Shown piece by piece: positions 1 to 9,374 of a DNA stretch of 23,681 bases. This stretch comes from Pelargonium cotyledonis (taxonomy: Eukaryota; Streptophyta; Magnoliopsida; Geraniales; Geraniaceae). Position numbers and translations under genes: made by a program. The notes beneath the pieces are model-generated. The model was not told the origin of the DNA, searched no databases, and saw only the letters and a list, made by a program, of their open reading frames with translations. Location of the stretch: the NCBI GenBank assembly GCA_036897625.1, contig JAYMTA010000849.1, forward strand, positions 1 to 23,681, in the 5' to 3' direction. Within the stretch, counting starts at the first letter, position 1. Each line of letters begins with the position of its first letter.

Positions 1-658
1 AAGAATTAATATATATCAATATGAACATATTTATAATTTTTTATATTAAATTTAAAATTTTTAGTATAAATACACTGTTTCAAGTCTAAGTTGCAACTTA
101 ACTGAACGATATATATGTTTTATGAAGTAGGAATAGGAAAGAAGAAAATGGAAATGAGTAATGATGGGATAAGATTGAAGAGTCAATTCATGATCAATAC
201 CTCGAGCTTACCTTGAGGCACCTTAATTATAATTAAAATAATGTGTCTAAATAGACATATTCATAGATAATTTATGAACATAGTGAAATATCTCTAAATG
301 TTTACCACAAATAATCATTTTTTATAAAATTATATATTAAAGGTTTTAATAGTGAATAAGCCTGTGTTGTTGTGTGTGAAAATACTGGTGTAATCTAGTT
401 CGCGGTTTAATTATTCTAAAGATTCATCATTTCTCTTCATAAATGTGTTTAGTAAGAATGGAATTCGAGAGCTTTTCTTACAATCTCAGTCTGCCACAAC
501 TCGTTAGCAATAAGCCTGTTTTTATCATAGATTAATTTGTCTTTTATTTATAAATCTTTTGCAAATTTTGTTCTAGTAATATAAATTGACTCGAGCTTCT
601 AATTTTGGTAGGTATAAGTGTGAAAAATTAGAAGTCTATATATGCGTGTATGTATTAT
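1..658. other. AT-rich intergenic sequence
   Basis: No open reading frame here resembles a known protein, and I see no RNA gene or clear transposon terminus. The sequence is strongly AT-rich and is probably the distal upstream region of the gene that starts at 912. Confidence 0.5.
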
Positions 659-769
659 AGCCCAACATGGGCTTAATATATGGGCTTCTCCCCAAAATTG
701 GGCTTTCAAAAGCATTGTTTTTATATGCAGGCCTATTACATTGGAAATGATTATATTCTCATAGGCCCA
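659..769 (+). promoter_or_regulatory. Cluster of five Site II (TGGGCY) motifs upstream of the Sel1-like gene
   Basis: TGGGCT occurs at 668-673, 681-686 and 699-704. The reverse complement occurs at 659-664 (AGCCCA) and 764-769 (GGCCCA). In plants, TGGGCY Site II elements are bound by TCP-class factors and are typical of promoters of housekeeping, ribosomal and organelle-protein genes. The cluster lies about 140-250 bases before the ATG at 912, a normal promoter distance. Binding and function are inferred. Confidence 0.55.
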
Positions 770-911
770 TTTAATCAGTACAACCAGAAATTTATTTGCC
801 ATATATCAATACAACAAAGAATCTGCAAACCCCAACCATGAAACCCAGATAACAAACCAAATCCATAATCCAGAGAATAACAAACCTACCTACAATTTTT
901 CTCTTTGTTTC

Positions 912-1671
912 ATGGAAAATTCACTTTCTTCTGCACCCGAATTCAAAGGAATCGCCAGAACTGGATCTCAGAGACCCAAACAGAGACAATCCACATCGAA
1001 AAACCGAGTTTCTGTCCTGGAAACAGCGAAACCACCGACTGTCCTCCGAGTGGACTCGAACCAGTTGAAGATGAACAAGATGGAGAGCTCTGCTTCTGGG
1101 ACGACGAGGCGGACCCCACTGTCGGAGGTGGTCTCCGACTGCGTGAAGCGGTGTTTCCAGGACACGCTCAAGGAGGCCAGAGCTGGTGACATTTCAATGC
1201 AGGTCCTGGTCGCCCAAATGTACTACAGCGGCTATGGTGTTCCCAGAGACTCTCTAAAGGTCATTTTCCATTCTCTTTTTTTCGTGTGTTTGGTTTCCTG
1301 GAAAATTGGGTGGAAACTCTGACTTGTCAGTTTGTTAATATAGGTTTAAGGGCTGATTCAACATTAGAGTGGATTTTCTTATAGATTTATAAATTTTCCA
1401 TTATCATTTCTCTGGGTAGCTCTTGTGAGCTTCAAATCACTGAGAAGAAATTATATTTATTCCTAACTAAGGGACAAGCTTGGGTTAGAAGAGCTTCGAA
1501 GAGCCGAGCTCATGCTTGGGATGTTATCTTCAAACGTCCAGGTACCACTTTCTCTTGTTTGAATAGGTGTAGAGGTTCTGTTTCTCTTTGTGATCTATAT
1601 GTTGATTTGCTCCTCTAGGTTACGGTGTGAGTGACTCGGATTCAGATGAAGTTAAGGATGATACAAGATAA
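912..1671 (+). CDS. Small Sel1-like repeat (HCP-like) protein, three exons
   Basis: Exons 912-1259, 1472-1541 and 1619-1671 join in frame to 156 residues. Donors are AAG|GT and CAG|GT, and acceptors end in AAG and TAG. The N-terminal 60 residues are basic and low in hydrophobics. Residues about 85-126 match one Sel1/TPR-like helical pair, with the signature YYSGYGVPRD followed by QAWVRRAS. The tail is acidic and serine-rich (SDSDSDEVKDD). A protein with a single Sel1 unit would be an adaptor rather than an enzyme, and I know no specific function for it. A downstream Met at residue 54 (MNKMESS) is an alternative start, and the upstream start at 912 could be an N-terminal extension or a plastid/mitochondrial presequence. 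The next gene, on the opposite strand, converges on it. The family call is fairly safe; the start is less so. Confidence 0.72.
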
Positions 1672-2199
1672 CTGACAATGTGTTTGGTGTTGAAATTATT
1701 CATGAAAGAGTGAGTTGCATTTCACTTGCTCTTACTTTCTCTAATCTTCTTAGGTAGATGAATTCATTATACTTTTATTTGTTTTGATTTGGTATTGACA
1801 ACTGCATCATCACCATTAATAGTTAATGTGTAGTTTGAGTCCTTACTAGCTACTATAGTTGTAAGATGATTTCGTATTTAGCAACTTGTGTGAATGTCCC
1901 CATTGGATTTGGCAAAATGATTTCTAATCTTTCCTTTTTACACTATTCAAGTATGTTTTTAGCATTTATTATAGTATGATATTTGGAGGCTTAGCTTTTT
2001 CACATCATAGGCAGGTGAGATCTGTGTCCCATAGCAAAGGTTATGCTGGCTGCTGAAACCATAAATTGGTTCTAGAAATTCTAGCATTACACTTGCCATG
2101 GTTTTTATGATCTTCTTCATCTGGAATAGGTTCCCATAAATTTTGAATTTTTACCTACAATATGTTGTCAATACTCAAGTGTCAGCCATACATTTACGT
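1672..2199. other. 3' flank of the Sel1-like gene, no further gene seen
   Basis: This stretch probably contains the 3' UTR of the Sel1-like gene just after the stop at 1669-1671. I see no conserved coding sequence or RNA gene before the MITE at 2200. Confidence 0.4.
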
Positions 2200-2383
2200 T
2201 AGAGCTGTCAATTCATGTTTTGGGTCGGATTTGGGTTGGAAAGGTCTAGCTTAAACCCGGCAAAAGAGGTGTGGGTTTGCCTGGTCCAATCTAATTCGAA
2301 AATCAATTGCATGCAACCCAAACCCGCAAAACGAGGTTCGGGTTTCGGGTGCATGTGGATTTGGGTCCAAATTGCTAGCTCTA
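2200..2383. mobile_element. Non-autonomous hAT-type MITE, 184 bp
   Basis: The left end reads TAGAGCTGTCAATT, and the reverse complement of the right end reads TAGAGCTAGCAATT, so 12 of 14 terminal bases match. The element is flanked by near-identical 8-bp direct repeats, ATTTACGT (2192-2199) and ATTTACAT (2384-2391). An 8-bp duplication with TAGRGCTG-like termini is characteristic of hAT transposons. The interior is rich in GGGTT/AACCC motifs that make it partly self-complementary, and both strands are open over about 190-220 bases, but these frames look like by-products and not genes. No transposase is present, so mobility would depend on an element elsewhere in the genome. Confidence 0.75.
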
Positions 2384-2391
2384 ATTTACAT

Positions 2392-3005
2392 TGCAAAAGT
2401 TTATTTACGACACACTTGAACCTTAACTTGTGATTTCAGACTCAGGACCCTTTTAGGCTATTTGATGGAATTGTCTTTGTTCATTAGCAGACAAAAGTGA
2501 ATTTTTATTACGTACTTATCGATGTCTCTTGTCTTTTGCAGTGTATTCTTGGGCTACACGGACTTTCTCTCTTACCTTTTTACCTCTCAATCTTTACATT
2601 CCATTTAATTTGTTGTTTGCCATCTTCCAAGTCAAAGTTGTATAGTGCTTTTATTTGAAGCTGTGAATATTGCGGCACATTGTTTCCCTTATATTGATGA
2701 GGTAGTCATTGCCATGTTGAATGAAGAGAACAATTTTTGTTGATCCCTTACATGATTCACTTACCCCCCAAAATTTGGTGTATGAGATTTGATTGTAATC
2801 CTGATTGTGTTACACTACATATAGTTTGCATTACTTAGATCTTAAAACTGCATCATTTAATCACTAGTGAATCATACGTATCTAGAACATGCATTATATC
2901 TTTATTGTAAATTCATGATAAACATTCATACATTTACCCTCATTACAATACAAATTAAGAATCAATCTTTCACGTTTTGGCATAAACCCGTGATGAGTGG
3001 TGTAT
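2392..3005. other. Intergenic sequence between convergent genes
   Basis: AT-rich sequence, probably including the 3' UTR of the CAN nuclease gene whose stop lies at 3006-3008 on the minus strand. I see no other gene or structured element. Confidence 0.4.
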
Positions 3006-4836
3006 TCATCTTCCTTCACGCTTGTTCTTTCTCCATTCCCATGGCTTCTCGGGATTCGCCGAAGCCCACAACCCAACACGTTTTGCCTGTGCATCTTTTT
3101 CCCACTGTGGTATGTATAGTATAGCATGTCATGAATAAGTTGAAGCATTTTTTTTTATTGAAATGAAGACTATTTTTCTGCTAACCTTTGCTAGTTCTGC
3201 TCGTTTGTCATAAGCTGTGTAGTGCCATGCAAGTCCTTTCTTGAGCATCATTTCCTGTTATAGATAGACATTAGAACTGATAGATAATTGCTTCTGTTAT
3301 GTTTGGGATAGGAACATTACCTGTGCAAATACACCATTGCAGTATATATCACCTACACACCGGCCATATCGATCCTGCCCGTACACCAATACTCTCAAAG
3401 ATTTTCCCTCGACGAGCTTAGCTAGCGCCTCTTTTGCATCTACTCCATAGGGCATTTTGCTCTCTGGCGCATCTATTCCACTGCATTAGTTCAAGAACCA
3501 TTTTAGTATTTACATAATCAAGATCCATGGCGTTTAAATCTTGAAACATGTCTATCTACCTTAGTCGTATTCGATACTTTCGAGCTAGAACCTCCTTGTT
3601 TTGAATAGTTAGTACCCTGCAAAGGAAAATCCGACAACTATGAAAACAAAACCGACGACTTATTCGAGGAATCTGAGGCATGCAGGATTTGATTACCTAC
3701 CGGTATCCAGAATCAATGATTTTCTTGTGGAGTTCATCTGCTTTAGTGTAGTTCTTGGCTGCACGAGCCTTCGATCTTTGAGTGGCAGCTTGTTGAACAT
3801 CTCTTGGGACAGAAGAAGACTCCCTGGGATCTGCTGCATCGACGTATACTGTTACGGTGTCCCCATCTGATATAGCTTTCCCATCCACCTAGTTTCAGAC
3901 AAATCATTGAGTCATGACTGAGCTGATAATCATAAGTTGGGTTGAGAGAATTGTCTTTACCGGTAGAGAGTGCAGTTCAAATTTTACTCCTTGGGGCAAG
4001 GATGATGTAGCAACTTCAGCACCAGCAGCACCAGCACCAGCACCAGCACCAGCACCAGCAGAAGTTTGGGAAAGTGCATGAGGAAGAGGGAGACCATAGA
4101 AAGCCAATAAACCCTGTTTTATCACAAATCAATTTAGTTGCTGAGACTTGAACTCGAGACCTCGTAATTAATTAGCTAAAACGACAATGTCACAATGCAA
4201 ATCGATCAACATGTTTGGTGGCATTAACTGATAATTTAAACATCTAATTATAGTATCCAACTAAGATTTTTGAAAACATAAAACTAATTCCAACATAGTC
4301 TACAATACCTCAACATCCGCCTTTTGATGATTCTTCAAAGTCTGAATGACAAATCGGGAGGCTTCTTCCGGTGTTTTTGGCGGCGGTCGTGTTGCTGTCC
4401 ACGCCTCCGATAACTTTCTGTACCTATAATCATTAACCAAATGTACCCGAATCAGATAACCAAGCGTAGCATTCTTGAATTGTCAAAAAGCGAATGGATC
4501 TGCGAATAACCAGTTAGCCTGAGCTTTCTTGGACGACACAACAAGTTTATCGAGACCCTCCGGCACCTTTAAGTTATTAGAAGAAAAAAGATCACGTTTT
4601 TAGCTCAATTTGAACGAAAATTCAACAACCCAATTCTCAAACTAAAGTAACTGAATCGGAAAAGAAACAGTTACCTGACAAGTGGTTTCAAAGTGAAGAA
4701 TATCACGAGCCAAAGCAGAAACGCCTCCGGCGCCGGCTGCTCCGCCGTGGGGGGCTAGCGGGTCGGAGCCGGCGCCCCCGCCGGGGGGGGGCTTGCGGCC
4801 GCCACGGGCATAGAGAAACCTGAGAGCGTTGCCCAT
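3006..4836 (-). CDS. CAN: Ca2+-dependent staphylococcal-type nuclease (CAN1/CAN2 family), nine exons
   Basis: Exons in transcript order are 4836-4675, 4566-4511, 4423-4309, 4113-3961, 3888-3701, 3616-3560, 3480-3321, 3254-3186 and 3104-3006. They join in frame to 352 residues, against about 325-335 in Arabidopsis. All introns are GT...AG. The N terminus MGNALRFLY is the family's N-myristoylation signal (Gly2). The nuclease domain spans about 170-345. The [10 protein letters not shown] segment supplies Asp172; [12 protein letters not shown] supplies Arg242, Asp247 and Glu250; DRYGR supplies Arg284. These correspond to the Ca2+ ligands and catalytic Arg/Glu/Arg of staphylococcal nuclease. The C terminus has the family [13 protein letters not shown] and [10 protein letters not shown] blocks. 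Oddities are an Ala-Gly tract at 130-143 and no cysteine in the first 52 residues, where the Arabidopsis proteins carry a Cys pair. Such enzymes cut DNA and RNA at the plasma membrane. The family call is very secure. Confidence 0.93.
4017..4061. repeat. Coding minisatellite encoding an Ala-Gly tract in CAN exon 4
   Basis: A run of about seven near-perfect 6-base units (CAGCAC on the plus strand) encodes alternating Ala and Gly at about residues 130-143 of the CAN protein. It falls in the linker between the N-terminal helical region and the nuclease domain, so length changes in whole units should keep the frame. It accounts for part of the extra length relative to Arabidopsis CANs. Confidence 0.8.
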
Positions 4837-4986
4837 TTCAAAACTGAAAGCTCAAGAAAGTAGCAGAGCAAGAAATTAGATCGGAAATGGAAGTGAAATT
4901 GGGTTTTGGGGAAGGAGAAGGAAATAGGATTTGAGGGTGGTTGGGTTTCAGGCAAGGAATCTACTCAGCAAATAAGAAACGGATCG

Positions 4987-5077
4987 ACACGTGGCGTGCC
5001 GCGATTCGTCAGCTGTCAATTTATTGCTGTGACGTTTTATGGTTGAAGTTGAAGATCTATTGAGCTGGCTACGTGGC
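4987..5077 (-). promoter_or_regulatory. Two ABRE-like motifs upstream of CAN
   Basis: ACACGTGGC (4987-4995) contains a perfect CACGTG G-box and fits the abscisic-acid response element consensus ACACGTGGC. A second ACGTGGC lies at 5071-5077. They sit about 150 and 240 bases before the CAN ATG at 4836. Paired ABREs are the usual arrangement bound by AREB/ABF bZIP factors. ABA or stress control of this gene is inferred and not shown. Confidence 0.5.
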
Positions 5078-5490
5078 TTTGCTGAAATATGTAATGTAAA
5101 TTAAGACACTTTTGTCAACGGCCTTGTTGCTGGCCGACGTGAAGTTAAAGATCAAGGAAGTGCACTTTTGCCATACAGACTAGCCCACTCGCCTGCGAGC
5201 GCGTGAGAATCGCGTGTGCATGTTCGCATGTGCCGCGCCTTAAAACAGTGACAACCCTTCACCATAATTTTTTTGTAGTCTGATATTATATTTACATACA
5301 AATCAAGTATAGATTATAATTTGGATATGAGCCATAATTTTATTTTCAATCTGAAGCCCTTTCAAATCAGATTTGAATTATGTACTTTTAAACTTTCTAT
5401 TCAAAATTCAAATGCAAAATTACTTTTATTTTAAGAGAAATTATCTTAAGACAAGAGGAATATACATAATATAACAGGATGAGTATTCAC
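5078..5490. other. Intergenic sequence, nothing distinct
   Basis: AT-rich sequence containing a short GC-richer patch near 5190-5240. I see no gene, RNA or transposon terminus here. Confidence 0.4.
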
Positions 5491-5849
5491 ACATGTGTTT
5501 TATTTACATGTCTTTGATATAACTAATGAAAATGTTTAAGGTAAAAAATGAATATTTTTCAAAGTTATAATATATTTACTTACAATTATCGATTTAAGAT
5601 AAGAAAAATTATATTTACGATTTTTAGTACACAAACGTTTACGAGTTATACATTAAAAAGTTGTAAAATCTTATTACAATACTTCAAATCTCACGGAAAA
5701 AATTTAATCGATTTTTTTTAATATCTATAATAAAATAGGTACAAAATATTAACATTTGTAAGAAATTCATTATACTATTGAAACTTATCTATTTCCTAAC
5801 CTAAACATTTTCATTAAGAAAATATGAAATACATGTGAAAATACATGTA
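5491..5849. repeat. Imperfect long inverted repeat, possible foldback/MITE
   Basis: The arm at 5491-5587 is imperfectly repeated in reverse complement at 5754-5849. The best-matched blocks are TAATGAAAATGTTTA (5524-5538) and its complement near 5802-5816, and the TTTCAAAGTTATAAT region near 5556-5570 against 5770-5785. The spacer is about 165 bases. The arms carry many substitutions and small indels. The structure resembles an old foldback or long-TIR MITE, but I could not fix the outer ends or a target duplication. AT richness inflates such matches, so confidence is moderate. Confidence 0.5.
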
Positions 5850-6345
5850 CAAATCTATACATGAAAAAATACTTTTTCTAACATAAGTAAGTAACTACTC
5901 AGGGTGTTCCAATGAAGTGTGACATTTATAATAGATGAAGCTACAAATTGCAAAGTGCACTAAGTGGATTTGTTCCTGTGACTTAGTGACATGATTTTAA
6001 CCAAATAAGATCAAAAGACATTAAATAGTTCAATATAAACATGAGTCATCGGATGTACCGTTCCATGGTTTAATTAAAAGCTCAATACCTTAAGAGTTAA
6101 AACAACCTACAGCTTTAGCAAAAAATGAATGTTACAACAAAGTCAATTTTGGCTATCACCAACAAGCAACATTTACAAAAAGAAAAAAGGAAATTTAGAA
6201 ATAGAAAATGATCTATAGTTTTTTTTTTCTTCTTCCTATTATATACATACTGTATGATAAACTGTACTCTTGGTGAGAGTCTTCAGTATGGTACACTTCA
6301 CAGCTCCATATTCGCTCGCAGGAACAATGTTGAATATGTCTACTT
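5850..6345. other. Intergenic sequence between the two CAN copies
   Basis: AT-rich sequence without a recognisable gene. It includes whatever 3' flank the broken CAN copy (stop at 6346-6348) retains. Confidence 0.4.
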
Positions 6346-7443
6346 CTAGCGTGGATTTTTTCTCCTCCAATCCCATGGCTTCTCTGGATTTGATAAACCC
6401 CACAGTCCAATTCTCTTTGCTCGAGCATCATTTTGCCACTGTTTTACATTAAAATTGTTAGTATAAACATAACAAAAATAATGCACAATAATTTACACTA
6501 TAGTTTGATTATTAGTTACTTACCGCTGCCAGCTCCAAGCGTTGGTCACAAGCTGCATAATGCCACGCCATCCCGTTCTTGAGCATCAATTCCTGCACGA
6601 AAACGCCGTCACAGTATATATCTCCGACGATGCGACCATAATGATCCTCCCCGTAGACAAAAACTCGTAGTCTCTTTCCTCGAACAATCTCGGCTAGAGC
6701 CTCTTGCGCCTCTTTCCCGTACGCCATCTTAGTCTCCGGTGCATCTATTCCTCTCATGCGGATGCGACACTTTCGAGCAAGTACCTCTTTTTTACCAATA
6801 AATAGCACTCTGCATCAAAAAAAATATATATGTGTTACAAATTGGAACATAATGAACCTATAATTAATCATCCATAACTGTGTAGTGTAATGTAGACAAA
6901 CCTGTATCCAGCCTCAACAATTTGCTGATGGAGCTTGTCTGCCTCTGCGTAGTTCCTGTTGGCACGAGCTTCCGTGCGCTGGACAGCTGCCATTTGCACC
7001 TCCCATGGAATGTTCGCAGACTCTCTAGGGACTGCAGCGTCTACTTATACTGTCATGCCGTCCCCATCCACTACAGCCTTGGCGTCCACGGGCAATGTGT
7101 TCATCTCGTATATGGTTCCCGGAGGTAATTTTGTTGGAGCCGCACATGGTAAGCCCTGCACAAGATATATGTGAGTGTCACAAACATAGTTACAAGTACA
7201 ACTAACAATGTGACAAAATGAAGTGCAATGAACTAGTTTTTTTTTTTTGTTTTGTACCTCAAAATTTGCCCTCTTCAGTGCGATCAAGATCTTCATCACA
7301 AGTCTTGTAGCTTCTTTGACCTTTTTGGATGATGGGTTTCTTTGCTTCAATGCCTTCAGTATTGTGCTATACCTTTTTGCCAGAGACAGAGCCTGCTTGG
7401 ACTTGGAGGGCACAACATTGTTACCAAGTCCTAGTTCAGAGAC
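6346..7443 (-). pseudogene. Second CAN-type nuclease copy, first exon missing and one in-frame stop
   Basis: Four blocks align with the intact CAN at 3006-4836: 7443-7258, 7155-6902, 6809-6524 and 6438-6346. They splice in frame, 273 codons in all, and end in [14 protein letters not shown]. The nuclease residues survive: [12 protein letters not shown] and DHYGR hold the Arg/Asp/Glu and Arg positions. Two lesions are visible. TAA at 7045-7047 replaces the Tyr codon of the TVTVYV strand, just after the first Ca2+-binding Asp. No exon encoding the [10 protein letters not shown] terminus can be found upstream, although a good acceptor (TTTCAG at 7449-7444) expects one. Introns 2, 4, 6 and 7 of the neighbour are absent here, while 3, 5 and 8 are kept at the same phase. 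It is probably a decaying tandem duplicate. A sequencing error at the stop, or a diverged first exon, would change that view. Confidence 0.8.
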
Positions 7444-8620
7444 CTGAAAGGACACACAATGATCAATAATTTGCTAGTACATTGGCAAAGCAAAGAATAA
7501 ATCACAATATTTAAGATGTCTGAAATATACTGACTATGCTAGAGTGGCCAATTGATTATCATATTTCATTACTCAGTTCCCAGTAAAACTAGTAACAAGT
7601 GCTCCATAACTAGAAGGGTAAACCAACTAATACAACAATGATTATGTTAATGTATTGATTCAACATTCTGATTATTACTAATTAAGCGACCAACCTTTAA
7701 AATAAAAATTAATCCAGAAACCAGTAAACAAAAGCAAGGCAATTTCTAGCCCAAATCCTAGAGCAATGAAATTAATATTTATGTTAGACATCAAATTAAT
7801 TCTTTGTGGACATGCGAATCGTCTATAGGTTAATCCATATTCATGTTGGACACGACCACAAAGACTGGGTGTGTTATTAAGCTAGTGAACAATATAGCTA
7901 AACCTGTATTCAAGTTTAAAACCACTGTAAAGCCCACATAACTCTCTCTAGTGAACCATCTAGTGTAATTCAACGACCATAAAAGTTGAATCATCTAGTG
8001 TAGCCAGAAAATAGAAGAATCAAGTAAAAAATGACCACATTTGAGAAATATTTAGTAGTTGCATAAGGAAAGGATTCAAACTCTGGTCTATGGTTCCAAA
8101 ACTTAAGCATATGACCACTGAGTCATGGAAATGAACAAAGCAAAATAGCCAAAATAAATATATATATATCATGATGTTTTTAGTAGCCAACTATCTACAC
8201 AGCAGATCACATCTCAACTGTCAAAAGCCAAAACAATCACAATTCAATTCATGGTGTAGCTTAATTCACTTTCTAAGCTAACATCATTAATGTGAAACTG
8301 ATTCTTACAAAAAAATGAACTAGAGACAGAGCTTTTGATTCCAACTTTTTCAAGTATCTGTCTCTTGTCCACAAATAAAACAACCAATTCAATCAAAATG
8401 GCATATGGTTGGCTTCTGGCACTTGGCACCAGGCCTAATCGTTAGCTTCTTGAAGTTGGAACCAGCTCAACCTCAAAACAGTGCCACACCACACCACCCA
8501 AAACATGATCATTCCTCTCTCTAAAAGTCAATAAACATGGAATAAAAAGAAGCTTTTTACACATTAAAGCAAAGAACCCAATTCCTTTTCCTATTCTTTT
8601 TCCTTCTTTCCCATTAGTAC
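7444..8620. other. Region where exon 1 of the second CAN copy would be expected
   Basis: I looked on the minus strand for a sequence encoding MGN...FLY and the SALARD-type block with a CAG|GT donor, and saw none. The region is AT-rich and holds no other recognisable gene. It probably contains remnant intron sequence and the upstream region of the plus-strand HMA gene. Confidence 0.45.
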
Positions 8621-8626
8621 CACTCT

Positions 8627-8638
8627 TATTTATATGCA
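8627..8638 (+). promoter_or_regulatory. Probable TATA box of the HMA gene
   Basis: TTATTTATATGC lies 58-69 bases before the ATG at 8696. This would give a short 5' UTR of about 30-40 bases. Confidence 0.45.
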
Positions 8639-8643
8639 CTCAA

Positions 8644-8701
8644 CTCTCCACTCCTATTGACTCCATTTTCACTTCAACTCAGCTCTCCACTCCTAATGAC
8701 T
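8644..8701 (+). repeat. Tandem duplication, 39-bp period, containing the HMA start codon
   Basis: The 19-base motif CTCTCCACTCCTAWTGACT occurs at 8644-8662 and 8683-8701. The only difference is T versus A at the W position. In the second copy the A creates the ATG at 8696-8698 used by the HMA gene; the first copy reads TTG at the same place. Confidence 0.8.
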
Positions 8702-9089
8702 AATGTAAGTAACTCTCATCACAATCACTTTGGTATTTATTTTCAATACTCATATATTGCTTGACCTCAAACTCAATATGTGATTAGGTTGTGGAAGTTA
8801 AGGTTGGATTGCACTGTGATGATTGCATCAAGAAAATCCTCAAAGCCATCAAGAAAATTGAAGGTGCTTCCCATTTTCTGAACCTATTACATAAACCAAA
8901 GTCTCTCAGTACTCTGTTCTTGAAACTGCTTTCTTTCTTCTCTCAGATATTGAAACCTACGATGTTGACAAGCAACTCAATAAGGTTATTGTAACTGGTA
9001 ATGTCACCACCCAAGAAGTCATCAGAGCTCTTCACAAAATTGGTAAAAGTGCCAGCAACTGGGGAGAGGAAGAGCTGATCAACTGCTAA
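8696..9089 (+). CDS. Small ATX1/CCH-like HMA-domain (heavy-metal-associated) protein
   Basis: Exons 8696-8704, 8788-8863 and 8947-9089 join to 75 residues. The first coding exon supplies only Met-Thr-Asn before a perfect GTAAGT donor. The protein is a single HMA fold (about residues 4-67) with strand VVEVKVGL, the metal-binding loop HCDDC (Cys13 and Cys16), the helix KKILKAIKKIE, and the later strands and helix ending HKIGK. Such domains bind Cu(I) or similar soft metals through the two cysteines and pass them to P-type ATPases or regulate other proteins. There is no C-terminal CaaX box, so it is not a HIPP-type isoprenylated protein, although it does end in Cys. It has an MxCxxC-like loop with His in place of the Ser/Thr common in ATX1. 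Metal and partner are not predictable. Confidence 0.85.
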
Positions 9090-9374
9090 AATTCAAGATC
9101 AGATCTCAAATTTTTAGCTTCACCTCTGTACTTTTGTCCCATAATTGTGTTCCAATGAAAGATCAAACCTTTCTGTTGTTTTTTTAAGGTTATTATTATT
9201 ATAATTATTACAGTAACCAGTACACAAGAAACACTAAAACACAGAAGAAAAGAAAAAGAAAACTCTACAAAGTCAGAGACTTAATACACAAACGAGTTAC
9301 ATTGAAACAAATACAGAAAATCAAGAAACGTGGAAGTCATTCAGTACATCCTGAGTCACTGAGCCGCACTCTGT
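9090..9374. other. Convergent 3' flanks of the HMA and ERD15-like genes
   Basis: Only about 285 bases separate the two stop codons, so the two 3' UTRs probably abut or overlap. No other element is visible apart from A-rich stretches. Confidence 0.45.

Noticed and set aside
2208..2433. Overlapping open frames on both strands near 2208-2433
   Set aside because: They fall within the GGGTT-rich MITE and read as low-complexity by-products without homology.
4755..4955. 66-codon minus-strand frame over the CAN start
   Set aside because: It is a different frame of CAN exon 1 and its leader, without family similarity.
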